DNA of 5,600 nt, from NCBI GenBank assembly GCA_903905665.1, contig CAIVHJ010000237.1, forward strand, positions 1 through 5,600. Reading direction: 5' to 3'. This document shows, in pieces, positions 1 through 5,553 of this stretch. How positions within the stretch are numbered: the first letter of the stretch is position 1; the number at the start of each line of letters is the position of its first letter. Under the pieces are notes generated by a model. The model ran no database searches. It saw nothing but the letters and a program-made list of their open reading frames with translations, and was not told the DNA's origin. The position numbers were made by a program, and so were the translations under genes. This DNA comes from an uncultured Phycisphaerales bacterium. Its GTDB lineage: Bacteria > Planctomycetota > Phycisphaerae > UBA1845 > CAIVHJ01.

Positions 1-2
1 CC

Positions 3-317
3 CAGTCACGAACCCTGTTCCAAAATGTCTGGGCAAAATTCCCCGGTAGTGAATACGAAAAATCCGCCCGACGAAAATCCTCATGGACCGACAACTGTTT
101 TTCGATTCAATGCGGCGCCTTCAAACAGTCCAATCTTGCGCAGGATCGCGCCGCCCAACTCCGCCGCCAGGGCTTGGATGCCACCGTCGTTTTTGACAGT
201 ACCGGCGAGGGGGGGTACCACGTCATTCGCATCGGTCGTTATCCAAACTACGCTCAGGCCAAGGCGATCCTTCCTCGCGCGCAGCAAATCGTCGCCGACG
301 CCCACATCGTCCCCTGA
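3..317 (+). CDS. C-terminal part of a TPR-like / SPOR-domain protein (5' partial)
   Basis: The reading frame is open from base 3 to a TGA at 315-317, giving the last 104 residues; the start lies outside the window. The first 25 or so residues (FQNVWAKFPGSEYEKSAR) resemble the end of a TPR of the kind found in BamD/CpoB-type envelope proteins. From about residue 38 the sequence reads as a complete SPOR domain: FSIQCGAFKQ, then a helix (QDRAAQLRRQG), a strand (ATVVF), YHVIRIGRY and a closing helix (AQAKAILPRAQQI). The family spacing 'F.IQ.GAF ... A..L...G ... V.IG.y...A.A' is kept. SPOR domains bind septal peptidoglycan that lacks stem peptides, so the product is probably exported and acts at the cell wall. 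Domain assignment is by eye. A second frame (25-375) overlaps it but has no domain character. Confidence 0.82.
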   Translation, partial: QSRTLFQNVWAKFPGSEYEKSARRKSSWTDNCFSIQCGAFKQSNLAQDRAAQLRRQGLDATVVFDSTGEGGYHVIRIGRYPNYAQAKAILPRAQQIVADAHIVP

Positions 318-511
318 ATCAAATGCGTCATTCATGCTTCATATGCTGCTCTCCCCACGTCCATCACTTCCGTGAGAGTCTGATAATCGGACGCGTCTGA
401 TAAGACCGGTTTCGATCCATCCGTCGGATAAATTACGATCCCATCGGAAACAACCGATATAAAAAACGGTGCAAACGGTTTTCTGCCCTGCGGACAGGAC
501 GAGGTACGTTT
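318..511. other. Intergenic region before the TPR operon
   Basis: These 194 bases separate the SPOR gene from the TPR pair and hold no convincing gene. They contain a direct repeat GTCTGATAA (378-386 and 395-403, 17 bases apart). There is also a small inverted repeat ATCGG/CCGAT (443-447 and 454-458, 6-base loop) followed by an A-rich run. TATAAA at 458-463 could be a -10 box, but no good -35 box stands at the right distance. GAGG at 501-504 is the ribosome binding site of the next gene, 7 bases before its ATG. Confidence 0.4.
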
Positions 512-1780
512 ATGGATTCCCAGTGCGACGTATCGCAACAGACACGGCTGTTGTATCAAGGGGCGACACAAGCCTTTGACGAACGCAACTATGCACAGGC
601 TGGTGAATGGTTTTCGCAACTTGTGGGAGACGACCATCTCTTCGGCCTCATGAGTCGTTACTACGCCGCCGAATCGTTCGTGCGATGTGGTTTGGAGCAG
701 ATGAAGGCCAGTCATTTTCCTGCAGCGGTCGAATCCTTCTCGCGGGCGATACAATACAACCCCAAACATGAATCGCTTCCGCAGTATCTGGTGGGATGTT
801 TCTACCGGTTGCGCAAACTCGATCGGGCAATTCAGATCAGCGATCGTGACACAGATCAGCATCCCGACCAAACTGATCCGCGAATCCGGCTGGCTCTAAC
901 CCTGTGGAGCGACGGCCAGCAGGAAAAGGCGATTCATACTTTGCGGGAAGGCTTGCTCCGACAACCTCAGCAAGCTGAATGGTATTTTCAACTTGGACTC
1001 ATGTACGGCGCCCGAGAAGAATTCCTCGAAGCCGTCGAGAACCTGAACTCGGCGATCCGGCTCAAACCCGATCATTGTGATGCATTGGTAAATCTCGCGC
1101 TCTGTCACAGCGCGTTGTCCCGGCACGATCGCGCAGTCGGACTTTTGACGAAAGCCCAGCAACTCCGACCCGCCGATGCGAAAATCAATCTGTGGTTGGC
1201 GATGGCGCTTCGGGCTATTTCCCAAACATCCTTAGTTCCCAACGTGAATCTCGTCTTTCCGCAGGAGCATTCATCCGTTGAAATCGGCGATCTGGAAGAA
1301 CTCATTCAGATGGTCGCCAGGGAACCGGACGTGGTCGAAGCATTTATCGCTTGGCCCGAACTGGAGCACGAAAACGACATCTTCGCATTGTTCAGCACCG
1401 TGCTCGATCGCGCGCTGACGCAACAGGCCCATCGCGCAGAATTGCATTATCACCGGGCCCGAATCCATCGCCGAATGGGAAACGACGAACTGGCGATTCG
1501 TTCCTGTGAACGGGCGGTCGAAATCGACCCGCGCGGAGTGCAGGCTCTGATCGCCCTCGCCAAACTCTACCGCGATACGGATCGAAACGAAGAAGCCGAA
1601 ATCCGACTTCGACAGGTCCGCGACATGGGTTACGAATACGCCGACGTGTATTACATGCTGGGGTGTATTTATCGGGATTGGGGATGGGGCGATCGCGCAC
1701 GCGAATCGTACGATCGCGCGATTCAGATCAACACAAACTATCGGGCTGCCCGGGAAGCTTTGGAATCGCTGGCCGCCTGA
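512..1780 (+). CDS. Tetratricopeptide-repeat (TPR) protein, 422 aa
   Basis: A complete frame from ATG 512, with GAGG at 501-504 seven bases upstream, to TGA 1778-1780. The protein is almost all TPR: repeats can be laid out at about residues 51-84, 88-118, 122-152, 155-188 and 190-220, then 309-340, 343-374 and 377-408. They show the expected W/Y-L-G-A-A-P spacing, for example AEWYFQLGLMYGAREEFLEA, AIRLKPD, CERAVEIDP and DRAIQIN. Residues 235-300 are not TPR-like and split the array into an N-terminal block and a C-terminal triple repeat. No signal peptide or membrane segment is visible, so it is probably cytoplasmic. TPR superhelices hold protein partners; no enzymatic domain is seen and the partner is unknown. 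It is followed after only 12 bases by a second TPR gene of similar architecture, so the two are probably cotranscribed and may work together. Confidence 0.93.
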   Translation: MDSQCDVSQQTRLLYQGATQAFDERNYAQAGEWFSQLVGDDHLFGLMSRYYAAESFVRCGLEQMKASHFPAAVESFSRAIQYNPKHESLPQYLVGCFYRLRKLDRAIQISDRDTDQHPDQTDPRIRLALTLWSDGQQEKAIHTLREGLLRQPQQAEWYFQLGLMYGAREEFLEAVENLNSAIRLKPDHCDALVNLALCHSALSRHDRAVGLLTKAQQLRPADAKINLWLAMALRAISQTSLVPNVNLVFPQEHSSVEIGDLEELIQMVAREPDVVEAFIAWPELEHENDIFALFSTVLDRALTQQAHRAELHYHRARIHRRMGNDELAIRSCERAVEIDPRGVQALIALAKLYRDTDRNEEAEIRLRQVRDMGYEYADVYYMLGCIYRDWGWGDRARESYDRAIQINTNYRAAREALESLAA

Positions 1781-1792
1781 AAGGCATGCAAC

Positions 1793-3511
1793 ATGTCCTT
1801 CTTGTTGGAAATTCTTGGACGAGGGCTGATTGGAAATCTGCGGGATGCCCTCGCTTCCAAATTCCCGTCGCTTGATGAGATGAGCGATATGAATTCGGAT
1901 CGCTTACGGGTGATGCTCGACGAAAACACGCACAACGATGAGGTCCGCGCCGCGCTGGGAGTATGCCTGTTGTACGAAGGAGATTGCCTCAAAGCCCAGC
2001 CGCTTTTTGAAGAAATCCTCTCCCGCGACGACGAATCCGTTCCGGCCCTGCTCGGACTCGCCTGCATCCACGACGAAATGGGTCGTTCCGCCAAGGCTCT
2101 CGATCTGCTGAATCAGGCCCGCCTCATCGACATCCTCGATCCGATTATTTTATTCTGTGTGGGTTTCTGCTGCGAAAAATTGCAGCAGACTTGGCAAGCA
2201 ATTGATGCGTATCGCGCGTCGCTTCGAGTCTGTCCCGATCTGAAAAACACCCACGAACGCCTGGCGGCGATCTTTCTCGATCAGGAGCAATTCGAATCGG
2301 CGATCTATCATTACGAGCAATTGATTGCGCTCGAACCCGAAAACATGGCCTTGTATATCTCGCTCGCAAATCTGCGGCTCAAGGTCGGTCAACCAGAGGA
2401 CGCCATTCGTCTTTACGAAACCGCCATTGCGATGGACCCCGACAACTGGGAACTGCAGGACGATCTCGTCAGTGCCTACGAACAGGCTGGACTGATCCCG
2501 GAAGCCATCGAAAAACTTCGGCAACTCATCGACGAGCAACCGGACTTCGCGGACCATCATTTGCGAATGGGCGATCTGTTGTCCAAAGCCGGCGGCGATC
2601 TTCAGGCCCTGGGCGAATACGAACAGGCATTGAAAATCCAGCCCGGTTACCTTGAGGCGATGGTCAAACTTGGCACCGCAAATCTTCGTCTCGGTCACTA
2701 CGAACCCGCCGCCCAGTGGTTCGCCAAAGCGGTCGAAGCCAACGACCAACTCCTCTCCGCTTGTGTGGGACTCGGCGTCGCTCAGTTGCAGGCCGGCCGA
2801 CACAAGGAAGGACTCGCCAGTTTTGAACTCGCGTCAAAAATCGAACCCAACTCCTCGCTCTTATTCAGCGAAACCGCCAGAATGCAACTCAAATCCGCCG
2901 TCGCCGAACAAATTGAAAAACATCTCGGACAGGGCCTCACGCCCAATACTTCCTCCTTCGGACCCGACTGGGCCGCCCATCTCGTTGACACCCAGATCGA
3001 ACGCCACCAACAGGCGATCCGCGAACAACCCGATCATGCGGACCTGTACTATCGGTTGGGACTGCTGTTCCGAAATCGCGGGCGACTCAAAGAGGCCATT
3101 GAATCCTTCCAACGGGCCGTCGAAATCAATCCCGCCTACGAAAAAGCGCTCGTCAAACTCGGCCTCGCACTGCAGGAAGCCGGCCAAACGGATGATGCCG
3201 TCGCCGCGTTCCAACGCGCAATCGACGTCGATCCCGGCCAGATTCACGCCCACTATCAACTTGGATTGTTGTTCACCGAAAAACACTTGTTCGAATTGGC
3301 GGTCGAGCATTTCAGAAAAGCTCAAGACAGTCTTTTCACCCATCCCGACGTTCAGGCCAACATCGGCTTGGCTCTGCAAAACGTTGGCCTCCTCGATCGC
3401 GCCGAAGCCAGCTGGCGCACTACCTGCGAACTGCACGCCACACGACCCCAATCTCCTCCCCCTCCTCCTCCTGATTCCCCTCTCCCGCCTTCCAGCTGGG
3501 AAATGAACTGA
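1793..3511 (+). CDS. Tetratricopeptide-repeat protein with proline-rich C-terminal tail, 572 aa
   Basis: Start ATG 1793 is supported by AAGG at 1781-1784, which overlaps the space just after the previous stop; stop TGA 3509-3511. An N-terminal segment of about 45 residues (MSFLLEILGRGLIGNLRDAL) precedes about nine TPRs at residues 52-352. A non-TPR linker follows at 353-411, then about four more repeats at 415-548. The best matches to the consensus are AIYHYEQLIALEPEN, AIRLYETAIAMDPDN, AIESFQRAVEINPAY and AVAAFQRAIDVDP. The tail from about residue 552 is low-complexity Pro/Ser (QSPPPPPPDSPLPPSS) and probably disordered. The N-terminus is hydrophobic in places but lacks a clear signal peptide. 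It resembles a larger paralogue of the upstream gene: TPR block, linker, terminal TPR block. The likely role is a scaffold or adaptor; the specific function cannot be read from the sequence. Confidence 0.93.
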   Translation: MSFLLEILGRGLIGNLRDALASKFPSLDEMSDMNSDRLRVMLDENTHNDEVRAALGVCLLYEGDCLKAQPLFEEILSRDDESVPALLGLACIHDEMGRSAKALDLLNQARLIDILDPIILFCVGFCCEKLQQTWQAIDAYRASLRVCPDLKNTHERLAAIFLDQEQFESAIYHYEQLIALEPENMALYISLANLRLKVGQPEDAIRLYETAIAMDPDNWELQDDLVSAYEQAGLIPEAIEKLRQLIDEQPDFADHHLRMGDLLSKAGGDLQALGEYEQALKIQPGYLEAMVKLGTANLRLGHYEPAAQWFAKAVEANDQLLSACVGLGVAQLQAGRHKEGLASFELASKIEPNSSLLFSETARMQLKSAVAEQIEKHLGQGLTPNTSSFGPDWAAHLVDTQIERHQQAIREQPDHADLYYRLGLLFRNRGRLKEAIESFQRAVEINPAYEKALVKLGLALQEAGQTDDAVAAFQRAIDVDPGQIHAHYQLGLLFTEKHLFELAVEHFRKAQDSLFTHPDVQANIGLALQNVGLLDRAEASWRTTCELHATRPQSPPPPPPDSPLPPSSWEMN

Positions 3512-3521
3512 CCTTTGCCTT

Positions 3522-3543
3522 GTTGATCCCAAAACAGATCAAC
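3522..3543 (+). terminator. Hairpin just after the TPR operon, possible terminator
   Basis: A perfect 7-bp inverted repeat GTTGATC (3522-3528) and GATCAAC (3537-3543) with an 8-base loop lies 10 bases after the stop of the second TPR gene. The position suits a transcript end. However, the stem is only moderately GC-rich and no T-run follows, so it is not a canonical intrinsic terminator. It could instead protect the 3' end of the mRNA. Confidence 0.35.
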
Positions 3544-3738
3544 GAAACACAAACCACGAATAAAGGACGACCAGCCCCACTTTACGCGGTTCACCGATCG
3601 GCATTTTCAAACTGAATTGCGTACGAATTTGTATCTCAATCTCCGGCCCGGCTTGCCGTTTGGCGGAACTCCCCAACAAATGCACAAACGCGACTCATCG
3701 CTTGTATCTCACTTCCTCGTTCCGTCTCCCGGACTCTC

Positions 3739-3766
3739 GTTCTGCATTCCGAACTCCGCACTCCGC
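3739..3766 (+). repeat. Heptanucleotide block 1 (ACTCCGC type, 4 units)
   Basis: Four consecutive 7-base units: GTTCTGC, ATTCCGA, ACTCCGC, ACTCCGC. The last two are identical and the others differ at two or three positions. A partial fifth unit (ATCC) follows. The pattern is like the short tandemly repeated heptamers known from cyanobacteria. Confidence 0.65.
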
Positions 3767-3845
3767 ATCCTTTTCCCGGCCCTCCCGTGTCCCGCTGCTC
3801 TTGAGCACTGCTCCTTCTTCTCGCTGCCCGTCCCTCTACATTAGT

Positions 3846-3880
3846 AATTCATAATTCATCATTCATAATTCCCCATTCTC
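3846..3880 (+). repeat. Heptanucleotide block 2 (AATTCAT type, 5 units)
   Basis: Five consecutive 7-base units: AATTCAT, AATTCAT, CATTCAT, AATTCCC, CATTCTC. The first two are identical and the rest drift by one to three bases. Together with block 1 the units share a loose ANTYCNN pattern, although the two blocks are not in the same 7-base phase. Confidence 0.75.
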
Positions 3881-3985
3881 TTCCCGCTATCCCCTTTCTT
3901 CTCCTTTGGGGAGGCCGACGGTTCGTGCGCAATAAATCGTGCATTTTGGACAAATTTTGCCGGAGATTTCGCTATCCAATGGGAA

Positions 3986-3997
3986 TATATCTATAAA
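3986..3997 (+). promoter_or_regulatory. Weak promoter-like A/T-rich boxes
   Basis: TATATC (3986-3991) and TATAAA (3992-3997) resemble a sigma70-type -10 box. The best -35 candidate for TATAAA is TTCGCT at 3968-3973 with an 18-base spacer, which is a poor match. If real, it would start a transcript shortly after 4000, giving the beta-helix gene a leader of more than 500 bases that includes all the hairpins below. Confidence 0.2.
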
Positions 3998-4160
3998 GGG
4001 GGGTGTCGATAAAATTTTTTTCAAGATTCTTTAAGATTTCGTTGATGCACCCCTAATATATACCAATGAAGATGACCTGCGGTGCGGTCTGTTATGGACC
4101 GTTCCGAGGCGTTTGCTTCTCGGCCGAAGTAAGCGACGGTTGTTTGTGGAGCGCCTACAG

Positions 4161-4173
4161 CAGAGACGCGACC
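4161..4173 (+). repeat. 13-base repeat CAGAGACGCGACC, upstream copy
   Basis: This 13-mer recurs exactly at 4723-4735, inside the beta-helix coding sequence. There it is followed directly by a copy of the GTCAGGG-type repeat. The sequence after the upstream copy (CTGCAGG) resembles the downstream one only loosely. Confidence 0.6.
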
Positions 4174-4208
4174 CTGCAGGTCTGGATGACCGAAGGCAGA
4201 GGGGTTAC

Positions 4209-4229
4209 AGGGGAACGGCACGTTCCCCT
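4209..4229 (+). other. Strong hairpin, 9-bp perfect stem
   Basis: AGGGGAACG (4209-4217) is exactly complementary to CGTTCCCCT (4221-4229) around a 3-base GCA loop. It is followed after a single base by the next, longer hairpin. No T-run follows, so it is not an intrinsic terminator; it is more likely part of a structured RNA or a DNA palindrome. Confidence 0.65.
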
Positions 4230-4230
4230 A

Positions 4231-4264
4231 GGGTATTCGACGGCAGGGATGTCGGCGAGTACCC
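4231..4264 (+). other. Long hairpin closed by a GNRA-type tetraloop
   Basis: Bases 4231-4245 pair with 4250-4264 in 14 of 15 positions. Two pairs are G-U (4236/4259 and 4243/4252) and there is one A-G mismatch (4240/4255). The loop GGGA (4246-4249) fits the stable GNRA class. The G-U pairs and the GNRA loop point to selection at the RNA level rather than a simple DNA palindrome. This was folded by eye. Confidence 0.6.
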
Positions 4265-4293
4265 CTAAGATCGCTCGATCGGAGATCACACCT

Positions 4294-4355
4294 GTTAGGG
4301 AGCGTGTTTTTTCCGACGGTACTCGTCAGGGAGCGTGTGCTTCCGTGGGGATGGC
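4294..4355 (+). repeat. Two tandem copies of a 31-base repeat (GTYAGGGAGCGTGT core)
   Basis: Core copies at 4294-4307 (GTTAGGGAGCGTGT) and 4325-4338 (GTCAGGGAGCGTGT) differ at one base in 14 and start 31 bases apart. Both cores are followed by a TTCCG. Related copies lie inside the beta-helix gene at 4700-4713 and 4736-4749. There are too few copies, and too much divergence outside the core, for a CRISPR array. Confidence 0.6.
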
Positions 4356-4364
4356 GGCCAATAA

Positions 4365-4401
4365 ATCAGAGCCCCCTGCGCCAGCAGGGGGTTAACCTGA
4401 T
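4365..4401 (+). other. GC-rich hairpin, 8-bp core with outer 5-bp stem
   Basis: CCCCCTGC (4372-4379) pairs perfectly with GCAGGGGG (4384-4391) around the loop GCCA. Outside it, ATCAG (4365-4369) pairs with CTGAT (4397-4401) across an asymmetric internal loop of 2 and 5 bases. No T-run follows on either strand at the expected distance, so a canonical terminator is unlikely. Confidence 0.6.
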
Positions 4402-4507
4402 GAAGGCGTAGGGTCACGGCGTGTCGTTCCCGTACCGCTTGTGTCTTGAGGCGCTTGTCAGATTGGGAAAACGTGAATCGCCGACTCGATCCGTGTTTTT
4501 CCGGAGA

Positions 4508-4534
4508 AATTGGTCTGCACGGTGCAGATCGATT
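4508..4534 (+). promoter_or_regulatory. Leader hairpin upstream of the beta-helix gene, possible attenuator
   Basis: AATTGGTCTGCA (4508-4519) pairs with TGCAGATCGATT (4523-4534) over 12 positions, two of them G-U, with a CGG loop. A run of five T (4542-4546) follows after 7 bases, and the ribosome binding site starts shortly after that. The gap between stem and T-run is longer than in standard intrinsic terminators, so attenuation is only a possibility. Confidence 0.4.
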
Positions 4535-4552
4535 CAGGGGATTTTTAACACA

Positions 4553-4567
4553 ATAGGAGAGGTGGAG
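4553..4567 (+). promoter_or_regulatory. Strong ribosome binding site of the beta-helix gene
   Basis: The purine-rich AATAGGAGAGGTGGAG ends one base before ATG 4569. AGGAGAGG is a near-ideal Shine-Dalgarno sequence about 7 bases from the start codon. It fixes this start, as does the signal peptide that follows immediately. Confidence 0.75.
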
Positions 4568-4568
4568 C

Positions 4569-5480
4569 ATGAAAATCAAAATTGTATTCAGTGTGATGGT
4601 GGTCTGTGCCTGCTGCGGATTGGCATTCGCCAAACCGATACCGGTCCCGACTCCCGTCGTGACGGGACAACCGGTGGCGGATTTATCCGAACCGCGATCG
4701 TTAGAGAGCGGTGACTTGACCTCAGAGACGCGACCGTCAGGGGGCGTGTTCGTCGAACCGATTGTCGATCTCCTGCCGGAAGTGCAACAGGCGATTGATG
4801 ACGTCTTGGCGCAGTCGCGCGGCAACGTCTTGCAGGTCGAATGCAACGGCGCCTTCGGCTACAGCACGATCCAAAGCGCCATCAACGCCGCCACCGACGG
4901 AGACACCGTTGTGGTGTATCCTCGCAACTTCGCCAGCATCAGTTGCACCGGCGACGCCTATGTCGAGAATATCAACTTCCTCGGCAAAGCCATCACCGTA
5001 CAAGGATTGATTCCAACCAGCCCCGATTACGTTGACCACACCATCGTTGACGGTAGCCAACCGGCCGATCCGGCCCAAGGCAGTGTGGTTACATTCAATC
5101 ATCAAGAGGGTAATGGTTCCCTTTTGGATGGGCTCACGCTAACAAAAGGTATCGGCTTCAATCCTTACGGCCCTGGCTACAACACTCGGCGAGGAGGCGG
5201 CATCTTTTGTTCCAATAGTGCACCGACAATACGCCACTGTGCGATAATCAACAACACATCAGGTCCAGATTATACGGTATGGAACGGAGGCGGTATCTAC
5301 ATAAACAGTGCTCAGGGGCGTACCCCTTCTGTCGGCCATTGCGTAATCACTGACAATGTTGGTGAAGGGATCTTTATCTCTGGATGTTCTACTACTATCA
5401 CCCAATGTACGATTAGTCGAAACAGCACAGGTGGTATTATCAGTAGTCATACAGTATCTCCGGCGGGATGCCATAATTAG
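4569..5480 (+). CDS. Secreted right-handed beta-helix (pectin-lyase-fold) protein, 303 aa, possibly truncated
   Basis: ATG 4569 to TAG 5478-5480. Residues 1-21 are a typical Sec signal peptide: lysines at 2 and 4, hydrophobic core, and LAFA before a likely cut at 21/22. Residues 22-85 are a low-homology Pro/Ser/Glu linker carrying two short DNA-repeat-derived segments (RSLESG at 43-48, RPSGGV at 55-60). From about residue 93 the fold begins in the usual way for extracellular parallel beta-helix proteins: YSTIQSAINAATDGDTVVV, YVENINFLGKAITVQG, TIVDGS, LLDGLTLTKG, then GGGIFCSNSAPTIRHCAI, GGGIYINS and TITQCTISRNS coils. No catalytic residues of a polysaccharide lyase can be assigned, so an enzymatic role is not claimed; it may bind or degrade carbohydrate, or be a surface protein. 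It ends abruptly in the middle of coil-like sequence, with no dockerin, PEP-CTERM or other anchor. Confidence 0.88.
   Translation: MKIKIVFSVMVVCACCGLAFAKPIPVPTPVVTGQPVADLSEPRSLESGDLTSETRPSGGVFVEPIVDLLPEVQQAIDDVLAQSRGNVLQVECNGAFGYSTIQSAINAATDGDTVVVYPRNFASISCTGDAYVENINFLGKAITVQGLIPTSPDYVDHTIVDGSQPADPAQGSVVTFNHQEGNGSLLDGLTLTKGIGFNPYGPGYNTRRGGGIFCSNSAPTIRHCAIINNTSGPDYTVWNGGGIYINSAQGRTPSVGHCVITDNVGEGIFISGCSTTITQCTISRNSTGGIISSHTVSPAGCHN
4700..4749 (+). repeat. Two repeat copies inside the beta-helix gene
   Basis: GTTAGAGAGCGGTG (4700-4713) and GTCAGGGGGCGTGT (4736-4749) match the core of the repeats at 4294 and 4325. They are 36 bases apart, so both are read in the same codon phase (residues 43-48 and 55-60). 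The second is preceded directly by the 13-mer CAGAGACGCGACC (4723-4735) that also occurs at 4161. They fall in the linker between signal peptide and beta-helix, where extra residues would be tolerated. Confidence 0.55.
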
Positions 5481-5500
5481 TTGAAATTCTGAAAAAAGAG

Positions 5501-5549
5501 TGGCTCCGAGTAAGATGGTATTGTCAAAAACCCTCTACACAAGGAGCCA
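5501..5549 (+). promoter_or_regulatory. Inverted repeat that could hide the ribosome binding site of the next gene
   Basis: TGGCTCC (5501-5507) is exactly complementary to GGAGCCA (5543-5549), with 35 bases between. The right arm contains the GGAG of the Shine-Dalgarno AAGGAG (5541-5546). In a transcript that includes the left arm, the ribosome binding site would be paired. Transposase genes of some insertion sequences (IS10, IS50) use such pairing to avoid translation from read-through transcripts. Confidence 0.45.
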
Positions 5550-5553
5550 AACA

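Larger units (their letters stand above)
3691..3907 (+). repeat. Pyrimidine-rich tract containing heptanucleotide repeats
   Basis: The + strand is dominated by C and T; between 3775 and 3837 about four bases in five are pyrimidines. The tract encloses two blocks with clear 7-base periodicity, at 3739-3766 and 3846-3880. Because 7 is not a multiple of 3, the short open frames that cross it (3617-3844 and 3660-3854) are unlikely to be coding. Confidence 0.55.
3544..4568. other. Long region without a convincing gene (about 1 kb)
   Basis: I see no coding sequence here that has a ribosome binding site, domain-like composition or plausible codon use. Bases 3544-3690 show nothing distinct apart from a near-palindrome around CGTACG (3615-3629). 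Bases 3691-3907 are pyrimidine-rich on the + strand and include two heptanucleotide blocks. Bases 3940-4060 are A/T-rich, with TATAAA at 3992-3997 and an A4T7 tract around 4011-4021. Bases 4080-4550 hold several hairpins and short repeats listed separately. The last 500 or so bases may be the untranslated leader of the beta-helix gene, a separate small RNA, or repeat-derived filler. Confidence 0.6.

Noticed and set aside
25..375. 116-aa open frame on the + strand
   Set aside because: It overlaps the SPOR-domain frame, which has the conserved pattern; this frame is Pro/Ser-rich and featureless.
332..871. 179-aa open frame on the - strand
   Set aside because: It covers the start of the first TPR gene in antisense and shows no domain; the forward frame has a ribosome binding site and TPRs.
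2652..3506. 284-aa open frame on the + strand within the second TPR gene
   Set aside because: It is an out-of-frame shadow caused by C-rich third codon positions; the product is Ser/Pro/Asn-rich with no family character.
2861..3532. 223-aa open frame on the - strand (and a similar 217-aa one at 2150-2803)
   Set aside because: These are antisense shadows of TPR codons; the forward frame gives clear TPRs throughout.
3617..3854. Short + strand open frames over the pyrimidine-rich tract
   Set aside because: The underlying periodicity is 7 bases, which is incompatible with a coding triplet pattern, and no ribosome binding site precedes them.
4294..4355. Tandem 31-base repeat as a minimal CRISPR array
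   Set aside because: There are only two copies, only a 14-base core is conserved, the interval after the core is too short for a spacer, and no cas gene is present.
4372..4391. GC-rich hairpin as an intrinsic terminator
   Set aside because: The stem is right for a terminator, but no T-run follows on either strand.
4066..4395. 109-aa open frame on the + strand in the region before the beta-helix gene
   Set aside because: It has no ribosome binding site, no domain-like pattern, and its sequence runs through four hairpins and the tandem repeat; it looks like chance translation of structured non-coding DNA.
4295..4846. 183-aa open frame on the - strand
   Set aside because: It overlaps the well-supported beta-helix start and signal peptide, has low-complexity composition and no recognisable domain.
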